From DATJJW01 sp035491935 (GTDB taxonomy: Bacteria; Pseudomonadota; Alphaproteobacteria; ATCC43930; CGMCC-115725): a stretch of DNA of 32,038 nucleotides. The notes under the pieces were generated by a model. That model did not search any database, was not told where the DNA came from, and saw only the letters and a list, made by a program, of their open reading frames with translations. Positions 7,100 to 14,505 of the stretch are shown piece by piece. Positions within the stretch are counted from its first letter, which is position 1. The number at the start of each line of letters is the position of its first letter. Both the position numbers and the translations under genes were made by a program. The DNA lies in the NCBI GenBank assembly GCA_035491935.1, contig DATJJW010000212.1:1-32038 (forward strand), in the 5' to 3' direction.

Positions 7100-8554
7100 T
7101 TAGCGCAGTGCCACCTTCTCGACCCAGCTGGCGATCTCGAGCAATTGCCGGTCGCATCCGCGCTTGCCGACCAGCTGTACGCCGACCGGCAGGCCCTTGG
7201 GGCCGACATGGCCGGGCAAGGTCACGCAAGGCGTATGCAGCGCCGTCCACATCATGTTGAAGACCGCCGTGCCGGTTTCCTTCAGGCCCACCGGGGCCTC
7301 GCCCGGCGCCGCCGGGGTCAGCAGCACGTCGATATCATCGAAGAAATCCTCGAACTCGATGCGGCAGATCTCCGCCAGCCGGCAGCGATCACGATAGAGG
7401 TCGGGGCTGCACACCTCGCCGTCGTTGATGCGGCCGTCGCGCAGCTCCGGACTGATCCGGTCGCGATGGAAGCTCTTCTCCCAGGCCAAACTGCGCGCAC
7501 CCTCCCAGGCGGAAATCCAGCGCACCGCATCGTTGAGGCCGGTGAAATGCGCCGGCAGGTCGAAATCCGTGACCGTGGCGCCGGCCTTCTCCAACGCCTT
7601 GGCCGTGGCGGCCAGCGCCGCCTCCGTCTCCGGCTTCGCCTGGTCGTAGAACGGCCCGCGATGCAATCCCACGCGCAGGCCACCGACATTGCTCGCGAGC
7701 AGGTTGGTCGGCGCCTGGCCGGTCAACACCGCCTGGAACAGCGCGATGTCGGGCAGCGAGCGGGCATAGAGCCCGATGGTGTCGAGCGTGGCGGAGGTCA
7801 GCTTGACGCCGGCATAGGAGATCTCGCCCCAGCTGCCCTTGAAGCCATGGACGCCGCAATATGATGCCGGCCGAATGACCGAGCCCGAGGTTTGCGTGCC
7901 GATGGCGAGCGGCACGAAGCCCGCCGCCACTGCCGCGGCCGAGCCTTGCGAGGAGCCACCCGGCGTATGCGCGGCATTATGCGGGTTGGTCGTGGGACCA
8001 GGCGCGCGGTTGGCGAATTCGCAGGTCACCGTCTTGCCCAGCACGATGCCGCCGGCGACGCGCGAGAGGGCCACGACGCTGGCATCGACCGTCGGCACAT
8101 GGCCCTTGTAGATCGGCGAATTGTATTCGGTCGCCATGCCGGCTGTGTTGACGATGTCCTTGAAGGCCACCGGCACACCATGCAGCGGCTCGAGCTTGGA
8201 CGAGGTCTTGCGCCGGGCATCCGCCTGTTTGGCCAGCGCCCGCGCGCCGGCGGCATCCACCACGGCGAAAGCCTGCACCACCTTCTCGCGTTCGGCGATG
8301 CGGGCGAGATAGCCTTCGATCACATCGACGGCGGTCGTTTTGCCTTGAGCCAGCGCCGCGACGATCTCGGTCGCGGTCGGCATGCCGCCGGCTTGGGCAT
8401 TGGACGGCAGCATGCCCGTGGCGGTCCTACCGGTGGCGGCCTTCACCGTCTTGGTGATGCCGGACTTCGCCGCGCTGGTCTTGGCCGCGCTCGTCTTTGA
8501 GGTGCTCGTCTTTGAGGCGTCGGCCCTTTCCGAACCGGTCGTCTTCTTGGCCAT
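7100..8554 (-). CDS. Amidase-signature family amidase with Lys/Ser/Thr-rich N-terminus
   Basis: A 484-residue serine amidase that hydrolyses an amide, probably of a small molecule. The Ser-cisSer-Lys triad is visible: Lys132 in FKDIVNTAG, the GGSSQGSAAAVAAG motif (cis-Ser201) and the nucleophile Ser225 in TQTSGSVIRPAS, spaced 24 residues as in the family. The ATG at 8554 is five bases from GGGAG. Residues ~3-45 form an unusual basic extension built of KTS-x-x units, absent from typical family members. It starts 11 bases after the KAS III stop on the same strand, so it may be the last gene of the acyl-ACP gene train, though its own ribosome site is good. It is not a GatA: no gatB or gatC is adjacent. 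Confidence 0.92.
   Translation of the reverse strand: MAKKTTGSERADASKTSTSKTSAAKTSAAKSGITKTVKAATGRTATGMLPSNAQAGGMPTATEIVAALAQGKTTAVDVIEGYLARIAEREKVVQAFAVVDAAGARALAKQADARRKTSSKLEPLHGVPVAFKDIVNTAGMATEYNSPIYKGHVPTVDASVVALSRVAGGIVLGKTVTCEFANRAPGPTTNPHNAAHTPGGSSQGSAAAVAAGFVPLAIGTQTSGSVIRPASYCGVHGFKGSWGEISYAGVKLTSATLDTIGLYARSLPDIALFQAVLTGQAPTNLLASNVGGLRVGLHRGPFYDQAKPETEAALAATAKALEKAGATVTDFDLPAHFTGLNDAVRWISAWEGARSLAWEKSFHRDRISPELRDGRINDGEVCSPDLYRDRCRLAEICRIEFEDFFDDIDVLLTPAAPGEAPVGLKETGTAVFNMMWTALHTPCVTLPGHVGPKGLPVGVQLVGKRGCDRQLLEIASWVEKVALR
8472..8516 (-). repeat. Three 15-bp tandem units in the amidase N-terminus
   Basis: Units at 8472-8486, 8487-8501 and 8502-8516 are related 15-mers (GCGCTCGTCTTTGAG type on the plus strand). 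They encode the KTS-x-x pentapeptide repeats of the amidase extension and keep the reading frame. Confidence 0.7.
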
Positions 8555-8565
8555 GGTCACTCCCT

Positions 8566-9582
8566 TCAGCTTTTCTCGTTGGATGTATGAATGATAGCGG
8601 AGACTTGAGGCGCGGGTGTCGGCCAATAGGCGCTGGCCCAAGACCAGCCGACGCCGAAGCCGCTCAACAGCAGACGCAATCCGTCCGACCTGCCTTCACC
8701 CAGGCACGAGGCCAGCGCCAAAGGGATGGAGGCCGAACTGGTGTTGCCATAGTCGCGCAAGGCCAGCACCAACTGGTCGGCTTTGGCCCCGATCTTGTCG
8801 CCCAACCGTTTCAACATGAAGGAATTGGCCTGGTGCAGCACGACATGGCTGGCCGCCTCGATGGTGCAATCGGCCGCGGCCAGCACGCGGGCGATCGACG
8901 GCGCAACCTCGCGCAGCGAGAAGGCCATGACCTGCACCCCGTCCATGAACAGGCGCGGCTCGCCCGGCTGCGCCCGGCCGCCGCTGCGGCTGGTAAGATA
9001 GGGCGCACCCGTGCCGTCGGTACCGAGATCCATGGCGAGGTTCCGCAATCCGTCGCCCGCCTCCAGGGCGGTCGCGACCACGGCATCGCCGAACAGCGGC
9101 AACAATGCTCGGTCATCGCTCTGGATCATCGATGTCGTGACATCGCCCGCGATCAGCAACGCACGGCGGGCGACGCCATTCGCCAGCATCGAGGCCACGA
9201 CCGATAGCGCATAGACGAAACCCGAACAGCCCAACCCCAGATCGAAGGCAGCCACCCCCTGCGACAGGCCCAGCCGCTGCTGCAACAAACAAGCCGTCGC
9301 CGGCAGGGGATAATCCGGCGTCTGGGTCACGACGACGACGAGCCCGATGCTCGATGCCTCCCAGCCGAGCTGGTCGAGCAGATGACGCGCCGCCACCTCG
9401 CCCATGCCGGCAACGGTCTGGCGTCCCGCCACCGGCCGGCGCTCGATACCGGTCGAGGCGATGATCTTCGCCATGGTCTCCGCCCCGAAGCGGCCCCCCA
9501 GATCGGCATTGGCCTCCATCGTCTCCGGCAAGGCGGCGACGATACCGGCGAGACGTGGGGCGGCCAGGCTGAAGGTGGTCAT
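8566..9582 (-). CDS. 3-oxoacyl-ACP synthase III-type ketosynthase (copy A)
   Basis: A 338-residue KAS III-type condensing enzyme. It has the Cys-His-Asn triad: Cys119 in GLGCSGFVY, His250 in VLHQANSFML and Asn280 in YGNTSSASIP. The family joins an acyl-CoA or acyl-ACP starter to malonyl-ACP. It is clearly paralogous to the ketosynthase at 14502-15611: catalytic Cys at the same residue number, similar PATAC-L-Q-RLGL segment and the same GFGVGWSW tail. The ATG at 9582 lies 17 bases after the SDR stop. The tail GFGVGWSW and the context suggest a secondary-pathway ketosynthase, not the housekeeping FabH. The substrate is unknown. The frame is open far upstream, but that part is antisense-like noise over the SDR. 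Confidence 0.9.
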   Translation of the reverse strand: MTTFSLAAPRLAGIVAALPETMEANADLGGRFGAETMAKIIASTGIERRPVAGRQTVAGMGEVAARHLLDQLGWEASSIGLVVVVTQTPDYPLPATACLLQQRLGLSQGVAAFDLGLGCSGFVYALSVVASMLANGVARRALLIAGDVTTSMIQSDDRALLPLFGDAVVATALEAGDGLRNLAMDLGTDGTGAPYLTSRSGGRAQPGEPRLFMDGVQVMAFSLREVAPSIARVLAAADCTIEAASHVVLHQANSFMLKRLGDKIGAKADQLVLALRDYGNTSSASIPLALASCLGEGRSDGLRLLLSGFGVGWSWASAYWPTPAPQVSAIIHTSNEKS

Positions 9583-9599
9583 GACCTGGACACCATGGC

Positions 9600-10325
9600 T
9601 TAGCTCGTCAACCCGCCATCGACGACGATGGTCTGACCGGTGACGAAGCGCGCCTCCTCCGACAGGAGGAAACGAATGACGGGCACGACATCCGACAACT
9701 CGCAGAGCCGGTTCAAGGGCGTGCGGCGGACGATCTGGTCGAGCTGGCGGTCGGCGAGCGTCGCCGAAAGTGCCGTCTGCATATAGCCCGGCGCCACACT
9801 GTTGACGGTGATGCCGCGCCTGCCGACCTCGCGGGCAAGCGCCCGGCTGAAGCCGTCGAGCCCGGCCTTGGATGCGGCATAGGCCGAGAGGCCGGTATAG
9901 CCGCGCAACCCCGTGATCGAGCCGATATTGATGATGCGGCCGGCTCCGCCCTGGCGCAGCATGCGCCGAAGTGCGGCGCGGGCAAGGCAGATGGCGCCAG
10001 TGAGATTGACCTGCAGCACGCGCTCGATCTCGACCACCGGCAGGGTCGACAGGATACCTTCGACGGCGGCGCCGGCATTGTTGACCACGCCCCATAGCTT
10101 CTGGTCCGGAAAGGCATCGACGGCCCCCTGGACGAAACTCTCGATCGCCCCGGCATCGCCGATATCGGTCTCGGCCCAATGGAAGCCGGTCTTGCCGCGC
10201 AGGACCTCCAATTCCGGGCTCATGGTCTGGCTGCAGCCGGCGACATGATATCCCGTATCCAGCAGGTCGGTCGCGAGCGCCAGCCCCAGGCCGCGGCTGA
10301 CGCCGCTGACGATGATCAAGCTCAT
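9600..10325 (-). CDS. SDR-family oxidoreductase (FabG-like ketoreductase), copy 1
   Basis: A classical short-chain dehydrogenase of 241 residues. It has the nucleotide motif GVSRGLG (8-14), NNAG at 82-85, and the catalytic Ser136, Tyr149 and Lys153 (YAASK). The C-terminal VTGQTIVVDGG is typical of FabG-like enzymes. In this gene train it most plausibly reduces the beta-keto group of an ACP-bound acyl chain with NAD(P)H. The cofactor preference is not fixed; Arg11 in the glycine loop hints at NADPH. The start at 10325 is the third of three tandem ATG-containing 14-bp units (10312-10353), two of which encode five-codon mini-ORFs. Confidence 0.9.
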   Translation of the reverse strand: MSLIIVSGVSRGLGLALATDLLDTGYHVAGCSQTMSPELEVLRGKTGFHWAETDIGDAGAIESFVQGAVDAFPDQKLWGVVNNAGAAVEGILSTLPVVEIERVLQVNLTGAICLARAALRRMLRQGGAGRIINIGSITGLRGYTGLSAYAASKAGLDGFSRALAREVGRRGITVNSVAPGYMQTALSATLADRQLDQIVRRTPLNRLCELSDVVPVIRFLLSEEARFVTGQTIVVDGGLTS

Positions 10326-10353
10326 GGGATCAAATTCATGGGATCAAACTCAT
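10312..10353 (-). repeat. Triplicated 14-bp start region with coupled mini-ORFs
   Basis: On the minus strand the units are ATGAGTTTGATCCC (10353-10340), ATGAATTTGATCCC (10339-10326) and ATGAGCTTGATCAT (10325-10312). The first ATG overlaps the TGA of the AMP ligase. Units 1 and 2 read M-S-L-I-P-stop and M-N-L-I-P-stop, and each stop overlaps the next ATG as ATGA. Unit 3 is the start of the SDR (M-S-L-I-I...). The pattern is what tandem duplication of an ancestral ligase/SDR ATGA junction would give. Confidence 0.85.
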
Positions 10354-11504
10354 GCTCCCCCCGCCCTCGCCTTCTTGCCGGTCTGGCCGGTATCCAGATG
10401 CGTCTTGTATCGGATCATCGCCGGACGCGCCGCCCGGGGCAAGTCCATGACATGCTTCTTGATCTGCGCTTCGTGGATATCAGGCATGGCCCCTGCGGCC
10501 AGCACGATCTCGGCCACCAGGATGTGGCCGGTCACGGGGTTGGCGCGCGGGCTGACCAGCACATCGGCCACGCAATCCAGCGCCAGGATATGCGCTTCGA
10601 CCTCCTCCGGCCAGACCTTGACCCCGCCGATATTGACCACGCTGTCGATGCGGCCGCGGAACAAGGCGCGGTCGCCCTCGACGGCGATGCAGTCGCCGGT
10701 ATCGATCGCCAGCTCCCCGAGACGGCCGCCGCGAACCGTCAGGGTCTCGCGCTCGGACCTGCCCAGCCGCAGGGCGCCGATACCGGTCTCGAACCAGGAT
10801 GCGGGAAAACCCGCGCGGCCATCGGATATCGTGAACAGCGTGCCGGTCTCGGTCGTGGCGTAGATGTGCCGAAGATGCACCGACGGGAAGCGCGCGGCCA
10901 GGGCATCGAGCAGGGCCTGGTCGGCCGCCTCCCCGCCCAAGGTCACGGCGGCAAGATCGAGATCGCCATCGCCCAGCGCGATCAGGAAGGCGCGCCAGAA
11001 TGTGGGCGTGCCGCTGATATGGCTGACCTTGTGCCGAACCGCCAGCCCAGCGATATCCGTTGCCGAGGCGCCCGGCGCGCCGGTCACGAGATGATGGCCG
11101 CCCAGTGCGGCCGACAGGATCACCTGCAACCCGGCAAAACTGCCCGGCGCGTAGGTCAGGAGCCAGGTGCCGCGCGCCTGGCCGCCGGCGAGCCTGGACT
11201 TGAGTTCATCCAGGCGATGGGACGCCCATTTCGGCTTGCCGGTGGAGCCGGAGCTTTGCAGCCAGATCAGCCCCTGGCCCTGGCCGTCCAACACCTCGAC
11301 GCCGGTATCACGCTGAATGAAGAGATCGCCGCCGCTTGTCTCATGCGCCACCAGGCCGGCAAGGATGGCACGGGCATCGGGATGCGGCAGGACCAGGTTT
11401 TGGCCGTCCAGGTGACGACCAGCCTCGATGAGGGCAGCGGCATCCACCTCCCCTCGCGGATCGGCCAGGGTGAAAGCGGGATGAAGCCAGTCGCTCTGTG
11501 CCAT
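10350..11504 (-). CDS. Short AMP-dependent acyl/aryl ligase (ANL superfamily)
   Basis: An adenylate-forming enzyme that should activate a carboxylic acid as the acyl-AMP and pass it to a carrier thiol, here probably an ACP. It has the P-loop-like LQSSGSTGKPK (residues 82-92), YATTETG (A5 motif), a TGD segment (A7), GRIDSVVNIGGVKVWPEEVE (A8) and a C-terminal TGKKAR holding the likely catalytic Lys377/378. At 384 residues it is about 100 shorter at the N-terminus than usual ligases: the P-loop comes at ~85 where family members have it nearer 150-190. Its ATG overlaps the ACP stop by one base (TGATG), which argues for a natural short form co-translated with its carrier. The acid substrate is unknown. 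Confidence 0.88.
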   Translation of the reverse strand: MAQSDWLHPAFTLADPRGEVDAAALIEAGRHLDGQNLVLPHPDARAILAGLVAHETSGGDLFIQRDTGVEVLDGQGQGLIWLQSSGSTGKPKWASHRLDELKSRLAGGQARGTWLLTYAPGSFAGLQVILSAALGGHHLVTGAPGASATDIAGLAVRHKVSHISGTPTFWRAFLIALGDGDLDLAAVTLGGEAADQALLDALAARFPSVHLRHIYATTETGTLFTISDGRAGFPASWFETGIGALRLGRSERETLTVRGGRLGELAIDTGDCIAVEGDRALFRGRIDSVVNIGGVKVWPEEVEAHILALDCVADVLVSPRANPVTGHILVAEIVLAAGAMPDIHEAQIKKHVMDLPRAARPAMIRYKTHLDTGQTGKKARAGGA

Positions 11505-11755
11505 CAGGCTTCGGCGAAGATCGCCGCCAACTCGCCCACCGTGCGGAACAGGCGGAAGCCTTGGCGGAAGGGCTGCTTGCCGGTCCGCTCCTCCAGCGCC
11601 ACGACCAGCGTGGCGAGGTCCAGGCTGTCGATCGGCAGTCCCCCTTCCAGCAAGACCGCATCGGCGGAAATCTCCGGGGCCGCCGTGCCGGTTTTGTCGG
11701 CTATCAGCACCGCCAGCTCCGCCTTGACGATATCGAGAGTGGCTGGATGGGTCAT
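11504..11755 (-). CDS. Acyl carrier protein (ACP-1 of the cluster)
   Basis: An 83-residue carrier domain protein. The phosphopantetheine site is Ser44 in LPIDSLDLATLV, the expected D-S-L motif at the start of helix II. It would hold the growing acyl chain as a thioester. It overlaps the hydrolase upstream by ATGA and the ligase downstream by one base, so the three are translationally coupled. This suggests the ligase loads this ACP and the hydrolase unloads or edits it. It is not the housekeeping AcpP: the sequence around the site (GGLPIDSLDL) differs from the GADSLDTVEL type. Confidence 0.9.
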   Translation of the reverse strand: MTHPATLDIVKAELAVLIADKTGTAAPEISADAVLLEGGLPIDSLDLATLVVALEERTGKQPFRQGFRLFRTVGELAAIFAEA

Positions 11756-12615
11756 GGCAGAAACCTGTCGATCAGGGAAATGAGCTGGGTCGGGCATTCG
11801 AGCTGCGGCATGTGGCCGATGCCGTCCAGGACGGTGACCGGCGCCCCCGGCGGCAGGCGGTGGACTTCCGGCAACGGCAGGATGGAATCGGCCCGGCCCC
11901 AGACCACTTGGATTGGCGCACCGATGCGGGCCCAAGGCACGGTGCCGGTCTCGGAGAAGGCTTCCTCGATCGCCGAGGCATTGCCGAGCAGCTTCTCCAG
12001 CCCTGCGGCACGCGCCGGGTCATGGGCGAGTTTCAGCGAGCGTGCAAGACCATCGACCAGGCCGGCGGAGGCCGGCCCCAACAGCCTGCCGGCAAGGTAA
12101 GTCACTGCGTCATCGGTCGAGCAATCGAGGAAATCATGCAGCAACCGCTTGTCGAAAAAGCCGCCCAAACCTGCGGGCGAAACCAGATTGAGACTGAGCG
12201 CCAGTTCCGGCCGGGCCAACGCCAGGCCGATCGCGATCTTGGCGCCCATGGAATGGCCGACGAAATGGGCGGCCGGAATATCGAGCGCCGCCAGCGCCTC
12301 CACCACCCAGCCGACCATGAAGGCCAGATCGCCGGGGCCGACATCGCCGCTCGACCGGCCATGGCCCGGCAGGTCCAAGGCGATGACGCGGAAACGACCG
12401 GTGAAGGCACCCAGGCAATATTGCCAGGTGAGCAGATCGCCGCCGAAGCCGTGCAGGAAGACCAGCGGCGATGCCTTCGCCGCACCCAGCTCCATGTAGC
12501 AGGCGGGACCGCGCGCGAAGCCGTCGATCTCGCGGAACCGCATGCGGCGCGAGGCGGCGGGTTTGGCTGCGGCAACGACACTCACGTCCGGACGCTCACG
12601 CCAAAAACCCGCCAT
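11752..12615 (-). CDS. Alpha/beta-hydrolase (possible thioesterase)
   Basis: A 287-residue alpha/beta-hydrolase resembling the lipase-like/AcoC-type group. The oxyanion segment is FLHGFGGDLLTW, the nucleophile Ser122 in GHSMG, with Asp243 in WGRADSILP and His268 in GIGHMP. In this gene order, coupled to ACP-1 by ATGA, a thioesterase or acyl-releasing role is the simplest guess, but ester hydrolysis of a small molecule is equally compatible. The start is ambiguous: the ATG at 12615 overlaps the SDR by 20 bases, while a GTG at 12585 would begin 10 bases after the SDR stop and give 277 residues. Confidence 0.88.
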   Translation of the reverse strand: MAGFWRERPDVSVVAAAKPAASRRMRFREIDGFARGPACYMELGAAKASPLVFLHGFGGDLLTWQYCLGAFTGRFRVIALDLPGHGRSSGDVGPGDLAFMVGWVVEALAALDIPAAHFVGHSMGAKIAIGLALARPELALSLNLVSPAGLGGFFDKRLLHDFLDCSTDDAVTYLAGRLLGPASAGLVDGLARSLKLAHDPARAAGLEKLLGNASAIEEAFSETGTVPWARIGAPIQVVWGRADSILPLPEVHRLPPGAPVTVLDGIGHMPQLECPTQLISLIDRFLP

Positions 12616-13390
12616 CGACGGTCATGACGGCGCCGGTGATCCAGCGCGAGGTGTCGGCGATCAGGAAGGCGATGGCGGCCGCGACATCCTCCGGCCGGCC
12701 GAGACCGAGCGGATGCATGTCGACGACCTTCTGGAAATGCTCGTCCGAAAGCGTGCGCCGGAACGTGTCGGACATCGGCGTGTCGACCATGGCCGGCGCC
12801 ACGCAATTGACCCGGACACCGTCGCGCAGGAGTTCTACGCCCAAGCCCTTGGTTGCCGAGACGATACCACCCTTGCTGGCGGCATAGACGGTATTGCCGG
12901 GCGCGGTCCTGAGGGCTGCCGAGGATGAGACGAAAACCAGTGAGGCCGGCCCCGCATGGCAGGCCTTGAGCCGGAAGGCCTGGGCCAGCATCAGCGAGGA
13001 TGCCAGGTTTGTGGTGAGCGCCTTCATGACGAAGGCTGGGTCGGCGGCCTGGATCGGCATGGTTGCCTGGATGCCGGCGCAATGGGCGACGCCATGGAAG
13101 CCGCCCTCGGCCGCGGTCAGCTCGCGCAGCCAGGGCTTGATGCGTTCGATCTCGGCCATGTCGAAGAGGGCACCGGCGTGCCCCCCGCCTTCGAGCTGAT
13201 CGAGCGTCTCCTGCAAGCGCCCGGCATCACGGCCGGTTACGACGATGGTGGCACCCAAACGTGCGAGATAGAGCGCCGTCGCCCGGCCGATGCCGCTGGT
13301 GGCGCCGGTGACCAGCATGCGCCGACCGGTCAGATCCATCGGGTTGAAGGGCGATGCCGGCTTGGGCGCGGCGGGGCGAAGCAGTTCCAT
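12596..13390 (-). CDS. SDR-family oxidoreductase (FabG-like), copy 2
   Basis: A 264-residue classical SDR. It shows GATSGIG (29-35), HCAG in place of the usual NNAG (103-106), and the catalytic Ser156, Tyr169 and Lys173 (YAASK). The C-terminus ends in ITGAVMTVDGGFLA, as in FabG relatives. It has a ~20-residue Pro-rich leader before the Rossmann fold. The ATG at 13390 lies 20 bases after the Rieske stop. The open frame continues upstream over the Rieske gene, but that part is out-of-frame noise. The likely role is reduction of a beta-keto acyl-ACP or oxidation of a hydroxyl introduced by the Rieske oxygenase; sequence cannot separate these. Confidence 0.9.
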   Translation of the reverse strand: MELLRPAAPKPASPFNPMDLTGRRMLVTGATSGIGRATALYLARLGATIVVTGRDAGRLQETLDQLEGGGHAGALFDMAEIERIKPWLRELTAAEGGFHGVAHCAGIQATMPIQAADPAFVMKALTTNLASSLMLAQAFRLKACHAGPASLVFVSSSAALRTAPGNTVYAASKGGIVSATKGLGVELLRDGVRVNCVAPAMVDTPMSDTFRRTLSDEHFQKVVDMHPLGLGRPEDVAAAIAFLIADTSRWITGAVMTVDGGFLA

Positions 13391-13410
13391 TCCGACTTGG
13401 TCCTCGAAAT

Positions 13411-14505
13411 TCAGAGCCCCATACGGCGGGCATAGGCCGCCTGGAAATGCGCAATCCGCCCTTCCATCTCGCCGAGCAGCCCGGCGCGGCCATCCGACCG
13501 ATCGCGCACGCCCCGCTGCGCCTGGGCGCAGATGGCGCGATCCTCCTCGCGCACCTGATGGCTGAAGGCCTTCAAGGAATCCACGATCAGGTCGCGCGCG
13601 CCGCCCCCGCGATTGGCCGCGAGCCATGCGGTCGAGTTGATGCGCAGGCGCCCGGCATCGATCGGCTCGATGGTCTGGAAGGTCAGGAAGGCCCCGTGGC
13701 TCAAGGTCACGACGATATTGGGGAAGATCAGGAAATTGGCATAGCCCGGATAAAGCGGGCTGGGCTTGAGGTCGATACTGCGCTCGACCTTGTCCCACCA
13801 TTTCTGCGACCGCTCGGTGAGCTTGCCACGGTAGGTGCTGTGCTCGGCATCGCGTGCGATTTCGAGGTCGGGCATCAGGATGAGCGCGAAGCTTTCGGCA
13901 TGGACCAGGGGCACGTGATAGCCCTCGGCCGCATTGTCCATGCCGATCTTCCAATTCGCATCCCATTCGAGCGAGACGGATTCGAACTTGTCGGGGCACA
14001 CGCCGCTTAAGTGCTCCAGCGCGTCGTAGCAACCGCCCAGGAATTCGCGCAAGGACGGACCTTCCTTAGCCATACGCACGAAGACGAAGCGGCCGCAGGT
14101 GTCGAGCGCATAGCGTTCGAGGCTGAGATCCTGCCGATCGGCTTCGGTCAGGCCGAAGCTCTTGGCGTTGTGCGGGATGCCGTCGGGCTTGCCGTCCTGG
14201 TCGTAGGACCAGCCGTGATAGGGGCAGAGCAGCGGCCGGTTGCCCGAACGTGCGCATTGGATGCGCGAGAAACGGTGGCTGCAGACATTGCGGAAGGCGT
14301 TGAGATTCCCACGCGCATTCTGCACCACGATGCCGCGGTGGCCGATCTCGGCCGTGACGAAATCATTGTGATTGGCGAGGTCGTCGGTGAGGCCGACGCA
14401 GATCCAGGACGGCTCGAAGACGCGCGCGATCTCTTCGGCCAGGATGTCCGGCCGATGATTGTAGTCGGCCGGTACCCGGCCCAGCCTGTCGCGATAATCC
14501 GTCAC
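13411..14505 (-). CDS. Rieske non-heme iron oxygenase, alpha-subunit type
   Basis: A 364-residue aromatic-ring-hydroxylating-type oxygenase. The Rieske [2Fe-2S] ligands are C75-S-H77 and C94-P-Y-H97, spaced as in the family. The mononuclear iron site is DNAAEGYHVPLVH, with His197 and His202; the third carboxylate ligand is not assigned. Such enzymes hydroxylate or demethylate a substrate using O2 and electrons from a ferredoxin/reductase. No reductase or ferredoxin gene is present in the window, so electrons must come from elsewhere. It overlaps the upstream ketosynthase by ATGA. A tailoring hydroxylation of the acyl product is inferred. Confidence 0.92.
   Translation of the reverse strand: MTDYRDRLGRVPADYNHRPDILAEEIARVFEPSWICVGLTDDLANHNDFVTAEIGHRGIVVQNARGNLNAFRNVCSHRFSRIQCARSGNRPLLCPYHGWSYDQDGKPDGIPHNAKSFGLTEADRQDLSLERYALDTCGRFVFVRMAKEGPSLREFLGGCYDALEHLSGVCPDKFESVSLEWDANWKIGMDNAAEGYHVPLVHAESFALILMPDLEIARDAEHSTYRGKLTERSQKWWDKVERSIDLKPSPLYPGYANFLIFPNIVVTLSHGAFLTFQTIEPIDAGRLRINSTAWLAANRGGGARDLIVDSLKAFSHQVREEDRAICAQAQRGVRDRSDGRAGLLGEMEGRIAHFQAAYARRMGL

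Noticed and set aside
7037..7864. 275-codon plus-strand open frame over the amidase
   Set aside because: Shadow of the minus-strand amidase; Gln/Arg/Asp-rich with no recognisable domain.
8566..10179. Fusion of ketosynthase A to a 200-residue N-terminal domain
   Set aside because: The extra part is the SDR gene read in another frame. The KAS III homology begins at the ATG at 9582, which follows the SDR stop.
10179..11783. 534-codon plus-strand open frame across the ligase and ACP
   Set aside because: Composition is antisense-like and no motif is present; the minus-strand ligase and ACP have complete family motifs and coupled junctions.
12596..14032. Fusion of SDR copy 2 to an upstream domain
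   Set aside because: The upstream part is the Rieske gene in the wrong frame; the SDR starts at 13390 after the Rieske stop.
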